Origin: Lumnitzera littorea | Taxonomy: Eukaryota > Streptophyta > Magnoliopsida > Myrtales > Combretaceae | Direction of reading: 5' to 3' | NCBI GenBank assembly: GCA_024138015.1 | Contig: JAMXBB010000001.1 | Coordinates: 135,213,940-135,277,939, forward strand | DNA length: 64,000 nucleotides | In this document: in pieces, positions 58,369 to 64,000 of the stretch | Position numbering within the stretch: position 1 is the stretch's first letter | Layout of the letters: each line of letters begins with the position of its first letter | Notes under the pieces: generated by a model | Seen by the model: the letters and a program-made list of their open reading frames with translations, nothing else | The model's database searches: none | Told to the model about the DNA's origin: nothing | Position numbers and translations under genes: made by a program

Positions 58369-60752
58369 TTTAGTTAGATCAAGTTTAAGGCATTCAGACA
58401 TTTCAAACAAATCATACAATACAATCCAAAGTAACAAATCAAAATCATGTCATTAACTCAGAACAAGCACATGCACATAACCAACTATCTAACAAGTACA
58501 GACAAGTACAATTCTAAGCCTCCGAGTACTGCAAATTAGTATTTCGAAATACAGTAATATATTAATCTCAACTTAACTAGATTCTTCGCTTGTTCCCTTA
58601 AGGTACAACTCGTATAGGCTATCACCGATAATCCTTATAATATAAATATTGTTTTAGTCTTCACATAACTGACATAGGTTGATTTTATCCTATAACGCTT
58701 ATTGTTATCTTTAATTTAGGATTTAATATACCTAATTATTCAGGTTTTGTCTTTTACAATTATTTTTAATTTAAGCTAGGTTCTTATTCTGTTTTGCGAA
58801 TCCGATTCCAATCAGTTTCAACTACAGGTGTTATATGTAATCTTAAGATTTCATTTCGAACCATAATTTGAAATTAATCACATTATGCTTGGGTATTCTA
58901 AATATCATATTTAATCTCTAATTAGTATTATAGTATGCACAGTATACCCTAGTCCTCATTTAACTACCGAATTTACTCTTAATGTGAAAAAAATTTACCT
59001 TTTTAATATAATTATATAAATTTATAATTAATATCATATTTATTTTATATTAATAGTATTATAATATTATCACTTTTGGCATAATATTTTCTACTCAAAA
59101 TGTCCTATATTTACATATTATGTATTATTACATAATTCACTCCTAAATCACCTATTAACACTATATATATCATCCTTCATTCTCCAATAGCATATCAAAT
59201 GTCTAAACACATCCTAAATAAAAAATTATATCAAATTAACCCTAAATTACAAAATTAACTTAAAATATACTATTCACCTACATATTTAGTACATATTATG
59301 CATAATACATACAACTAATTCCTTAAACTCTAATAAAGCTATGGAAAATATATTATAATTAGTAAATTATGGTTGTTATATTATGATGATGAAAAGTACT
59401 AAGATAGTTATGTCTATATTATTCTCCGGTATACTGATTTTAGGTTTAATTTTACTAAAAATTAACTTAAATTAAGTAAACAAACAAGTAAAATTATAAG
59501 ATTCAAAATAAATATTTCCAAAATCATAACTAAGATTTAGAAGTCATTACAAATTGGATTCATTAAGGAATGTAATTAAAAATCCATTATTTCTTTCATA
59601 TGAAAAACAAGGTAAATTTAACAAAATAATTTTAATAAATAATAAACATGTATTTTATCAAAAATTATTTTTATGTAAGTTAAATATATCATATAAGGAA
59701 TATGTATACCAAAAATTAGACCAAAATAACATTTTTTACTATTTTTGTAAATTCATACAAAATTCGTTGGAATCAAACCTATTCTTAAGGAACCTATATA
59801 AGCACTTCAAATTTTAAAAAACTGGTTTAATATTCTATTCTACATGAAAAAATACCTAAGGAAACCAAATTTCATAATTTTCCATGCATATTTGATAGTT
59901 TTAGTAAATTAAAAAAATTCAGAAGGAAAATTGAAACTTATCAATTGACAAGCCTCCTGCTACTAGTGGTAGCTCCACCATTGTCTACAACTCTAGATGT
60001 GGGGTCCATTGTTTGTAGGTGGTGGCAGTTCCTCTCCGGATGGTAGTTAGACATGGGTTATCTTTATAAACCCTAAATACATAACATTTTGATTAATTTT
60101 GCTAAAATTAGTTTTTCCTCTCTTCTCTACATTCCTTTCCCTAATTTCTTTTTTGATGCTAAACTGACTAAATGAGGTTTTAGAAGTGGTTTGTTGAATT
60201 TATACTTGGGTTTGAGATTTTTCTTGGGATTTTTCTTTATCAGGTGTCCCTTATCTCTTATCTTTTTACTTTTCTATTGGTTGATTTTAATTGGTTACTT
60301 TCCATTCTTCATTTCCAATTTGCTACGCCCTACTTTTGGATTTTTCCATATTTTTCTTGATTTTTATTTAATTATTTAATATTAATTTGGCATATTTCAC
60401 GTATTTCTACCTACATATACATGCATTGTGGTATAAATAAATACTCTTAAATATTATTTATATTATTTTATAATTTTTAGTGTGCATATAATTTATCTTT
60501 ATTTGTTTATTAGTTATCAAAATTCATTTTATATATTTCTGATAAATAATTGGTAATATATATATAATTTAACATTATAATAATTAAATATTTTATTCTT
60601 TATTTTCCTAAATCCAAATTTACGAGATCACTTTTACTAATATTCTTAATTTCATCGTATAATTTGAATTGGGTTAGATCGGACAATTTATTCAATCGCT
60701 CTAAATTCTACAAACCAAACCCCAAGTAACTAATCACAAGGCTTACATCCTG

Positions 60753-62803
60753 CCTAATGTTTCTCATGCCGGAACTTGTATAATTCATATAAGTCGTTCT
60801 TTTTCCTTAATGTCAGGTCATAATTGACTTCTTCTACCAAGTTGATACTATTTAAGTACCCAATTGCATATACCTTTTCCTAAAAAATAGTCATTTTAAC
60901 TTCATGATACATCTTTATACTCCAATTTGTCTATCAATCCATTCTTTTTCATCAACTTTCATATTGAGTCACTTTTATTTCATTCCTAGTTGATAGTTTA
61001 CTTTGCAAATTGTGATTTAAGCTTAAAAGGGTTATCTAAGATTATATTAAAATAAAACATCAACAAGGACACTTACATTAAGGTGAAATGGTATGGTGTC
61101 ATAAACTCCTTCCAAGATACTTCTGATTTACCCTTCTTTCCCTCCACCCTTTAAAAAAAAAATAAAAAATAGGCACATCTCTTGTTTATTACCAAAAATA
61201 ATTTTAGAAGTCTTAAACTCTTACCTTTGGATGCATTTGTTTCTTCATTCTTATATTTGTTGAGATTTTATTCCCCCATGTTGAAAAGAAAATAAATGTC
61301 AATTAGGCAAAGCACATAGACTTACCTTTGACATTAATTTCTTGAACACCGTCTTGACAAAGAAAAGGATCCCATAACAAGAGAGAAAGACAAAGGTGGA
61401 GGTAGTATCGATTGAGGGTTTAGGAGACTAAGTTTGCCTTACATTATTTTTCCTATAAAAAGTGAAGTGAAAGGTCGAAATCATATTTCTAATAAGATTA
61501 ACACTATAAATGATGCCTAAACTTTGTTGAATTGGCGATTTATTACCTATATTTAAAAAAAAAAAACAATTTGTTATATAATCAAAGTTTTCGTAAGACA
61601 TTTTTACTATTAGAACTAACTTTGTTAACTGTATTTTTTGATATGGATATAAGGACAAATCAAGAATTGACTCATTATTGCTAACAAGTTAAACGATTCA
61701 CTTGTTGAAGTGGATTGTGACCCACTTCATCTTAAGCAAACGTTCCAACCACCCTAAGGTTGAGAGGTGGCTAGTGGTTGAGGACTACGTGTTTGGGGGT
61801 TGCACAACTCCTTACAAGTGACCATTAGAATGTTCAATTTTTGGTCCAACCTTATGTTTATGTTAATAAACGGATTTAATAGAGTTAATTCAGAAAGAAA
61901 AAATGACTATAAAAATTTCAATTGAATAGTAAATTGATCTTTTCAAAATACAAGTAAATTACACAATTCGATAATGTTTAGATATCATTTGAGACATCAA
62001 CTTTTATAATAAGGAAATCCTATGATAGAAGGTCATTTTATATAAGGTTTTAGTTTTATTTTTGGGAGTAGTTTAAAGACAAAACACACTATTTCAATAA
62101 AATTATTCCGGTTATATTTAAAACAAGAGGTTGATTCAATTTCCAAGAAGTTATCTCATCATTTCCTCATTGCATTGAAACCATATTGTTAAGTCTTCTA
62201 ATTTAGTTTTGATGACAACATAAAATGTGTTAAGTGATAACTACTATATGCATGGTGTGCAAATTGTTTAAGTGATAAATTAAATATACTTGATCAAGAT
62301 AAAAGAAGATTTAGAATGAAACCATAAAAGGAATGAAATACTTAAAGGGTTGCTTAGTAGTTTCTCTTACTAAAGATAAAAAAGAATTAATAAATTCAGA
62401 GGTTAGCTTAGAAGGTGTTATCTAGAATATTTAAGTTGCATCGATTAAAATATTCGAGGATATAAGTTACCGAAAGTTAAGCTCCAATTGTTAAATATAT
62501 TTAAAAAATATATTCATTTCCATTCTACTAAAGTTTGAATTATTTCTATGGGAATTAAATTATTGAGTTGCAATAAAGTTTTAAAATTTATTGAGATAAA
62601 GTATACGGTTTAGATATTTTGTTCAAGTATAGCAACCAATGGTTATTTAAGAAATCAACAAGTTAAATAACAACTCATGAAGGATTTTATCATAATCATC
62701 TTGTTCGAGAGCCTTTAAAAAATATTAGATGAGGACATTTTGAGGTTAAGGAAATATGAGCAGAAGGAATAAACCTTTAATTTTTGAACAAGATGATTAT
62801 AGT
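60753..62803. other. AT-rich spacer, possible Copia LTR fragment
   Basis: No gene is recognised. TGTTAAGTCTTCTAATTTAG at about 62190, followed by TTTTGATGACAACAT, resembles the start of some Copia-type LTRs, but no partner, PBS or end is found. A GC-richer patch lies at 61720-61830. Confidence 0.35.
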
Positions 62804-63591
62804 TAGATTTGTATAAGAGTCAATTCCGAATTGTAAACTGGCTAATTAAGCCGACGAATTGACTTGGCCCATAGGAGGCGAGCTTGAACTGCAAAGCCCT
62901 AAGGGCTTAAGCTGTTCAAGAGGGTGGAATCGCTTGAACTGACAGTTCATGAATCGTTGGGTCGACTCACAATTGAATTGACGGATTGGCCCAGCCAGTT
63001 CATCCCTAAAAAACAAAAAGAGAGAGAGAGAGAGAAAAGACGTCATTAAATCGTAAAAAATAATTTGATAATATTTATTAGATCGTAATATATCAAAACT
63101 AACTTTTTTGCAATGGTGAATAACAACTTTTTAAAAATAATATTATCAAACTAATGATAAATGATTAATCATAAATTAATTATATGTTAAAAATAAATAA
63201 AAAAATTCAATTTAAGTTAATATAAGTCTTTTTTATAAAACTTATCAAATATTAAGTATTTGAATAAGGGGAAAAGATAAAACTTAAGAGGAAAAAAATA
63301 AAAAAAGCTGGAATCATATTAAGTAAAAAATTAATTAAAAAATTAAAATTATTAATAAATTAGTACGCTTAAAAAAAAAAAGAAAGGAGATCACGTTATT
63401 AGAATTTATTAATATATTTAAAAAATTGATAAAATTTAAAAAAATAATATTATATATACATATAAATTGATTCAAGAGCCAAACCGGTTCAAAACTACTC
63501 TTAAAAGTTGATCACGATTCAACCATGATTAAGCTTATGAACCGACTGTTCAGGCTTTTGCCAGGCCGGGCCAACCTCATAAGCAGCTCTA
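62804..63591 (-). mobile_element. hAT-like non-autonomous element, copy B
   Basis: The inverted relative of copy A (39902-40706). On the minus strand it begins TAGAGCTGCTTATGAGG at 63591; on the plus strand its other end begins TAGATTTGTATAAGAGTC at 62804, aligning with the inverted right end of copy A (TAGACCCATACAAGGGCC). The centre is AT-rich, and a GA run at 63020-63036 sits where copy A has CT. Flanking 8-mers do not match. No transposase is encoded. Confidence 0.7.
63020..63036. repeat. GA microsatellite
   Basis: About eight GA units within hAT-like copy B, positionally equivalent to the CT run of copy A. Confidence 0.9.
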
Positions 63592-64000
63592 TTTCTGGCT
63601 AAGTCCAATTAGTGCATGTTTCGATGTTGTATTCGGAATTAGGAATTTCAGTTGTTTAAATCGGTTGTGTCTGTCTGTACATAACGGGAACTGACTACTT
63701 TGGTTTACTAATAATATATTATCTACGTTAAAAAAAAAAAAAAAAAAAAAGAAATAGAAAAAACAACAGTTTGTGAATAATTAGCACTGCGGAGTTTCAT
63801 ATACACGTGTTACAAGCAAATCTATACACATTTCAGCAGCTTGGGTAAAATCACTAACGTGGCAGTTATTCAATCAGCAGGTTGTCAAGTCATGGCGACA
63901 AGCATTTTTATACAATTATCGGGCAAATATTTGAAAAGCTTTTCCCATGGTGTGAAATTCATACTAAACCTGATAATGGATGTTTTAAAATATTTGCCCG
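63592..64000. other. Right-hand flank, nothing recognised
   Basis: Ordinary noncoding sequence with an A run at about 63730-63750. No coding frame or repeat edge is visible before the window ends. Confidence 0.5.

Larger units (their letters stand above)
54088..60747 (-). mobile_element. R1 copy 2 (host), split by another R1, TSD TCCTG
   Basis: A minus-oriented R1 unit in two parts, 54088-54949 and 58374-60747, together about 3.2 kb. Its outer ends on the plus strand are TGTTATGCTTTGAA (left) and AAGGCTTACA (right), flanked by the identical 5-mer TCCTG at 54083-54087 and 60748-60752. Joining the two parts restores collinearity with copy 1 and the inserted copy: the left part ends within ACTTGTAAACAT-like text (inverted) exactly where the right part resumes. 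No proteins, PBS or paired LTRs are seen, so a solo LTR of a large element is favoured. The short open stretch at 59554-59817 falls inside it and has no domain. Confidence 0.88.

Overview
This window looks like AT-rich, repeat-dominated nuclear DNA of a flowering plant. The evidence is decayed Ty3/gypsy retrotransposons, a TRIM element with a target-site duplication, a 5S-rRNA-bearing (Cassandra-type) LTR, large solo-LTR-like units, hAT-like and foldback MITEs, and one broken plant receptor-like kinase. I see no intact protein-coding gene, no bacterial-type operon, no CRISPR array and no convincing tRNA gene. The species cannot be fixed from the sequence.

Layout. 1-2.8 kb: noncoding DNA with a 24-bp repeat and a tandem duplication. 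2.88-4.96 kb: two adjacent minisatellites, about 18 units of 84 bp followed by about 13 units near 40 bp. 5-9.5 kb: minus-strand gypsy debris (gag-like, RNase H). 9.82-13.91 kb: a plus-strand Ty3/gypsy element with both LTRs, a degenerate initiator-Met PBS, gag, protease and reverse transcriptase, but with RNase H and integrase deleted. It lies between pieces of minus-strand Tat-like elements whose protease, gag and right-hand LTR occupy 13.96-16.69 kb. 17.16-20.28 kb: first copy of a 3.1-3.4 kb noncoding family (called R1 here). 20.32-23.92 kb: a 3.6 kb solo-LTR-like unit with TSD GACAG. 24.2-25.3 kb: a tandem duplication. 26.93-29.03 kb: a second solo-LTR candidate. 32.6-32.8 kb: the Cassandra-type LTR. 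33.4-35.3 kb: minus-strand gypsy RNase H and integrase, abutting a 5'-truncated ZmPK1-type receptor kinase pseudogene at 35.3-36.8 kb. 39.9-40.7 and 62.8-63.6 kb: two oppositely oriented hAT-like elements. 42.2-43.2 kb: two foldback MITEs. 43.3-46.2 kb: an R1 relative. 51.41-52.07 kb: the TRIM. 54.09-60.75 kb: an R1 copy (TSD TCCTG) interrupted by a second R1 copy in the opposite orientation (TSD TTTAG), which itself carries a foldback MITE.

The genes do not work together. The window records successive insertion, deletion and decay. Its most useful content is the nested-insertion history and several noncoding families with defined ends. All homology calls were made by reading translations and motifs by eye; no database search was run.
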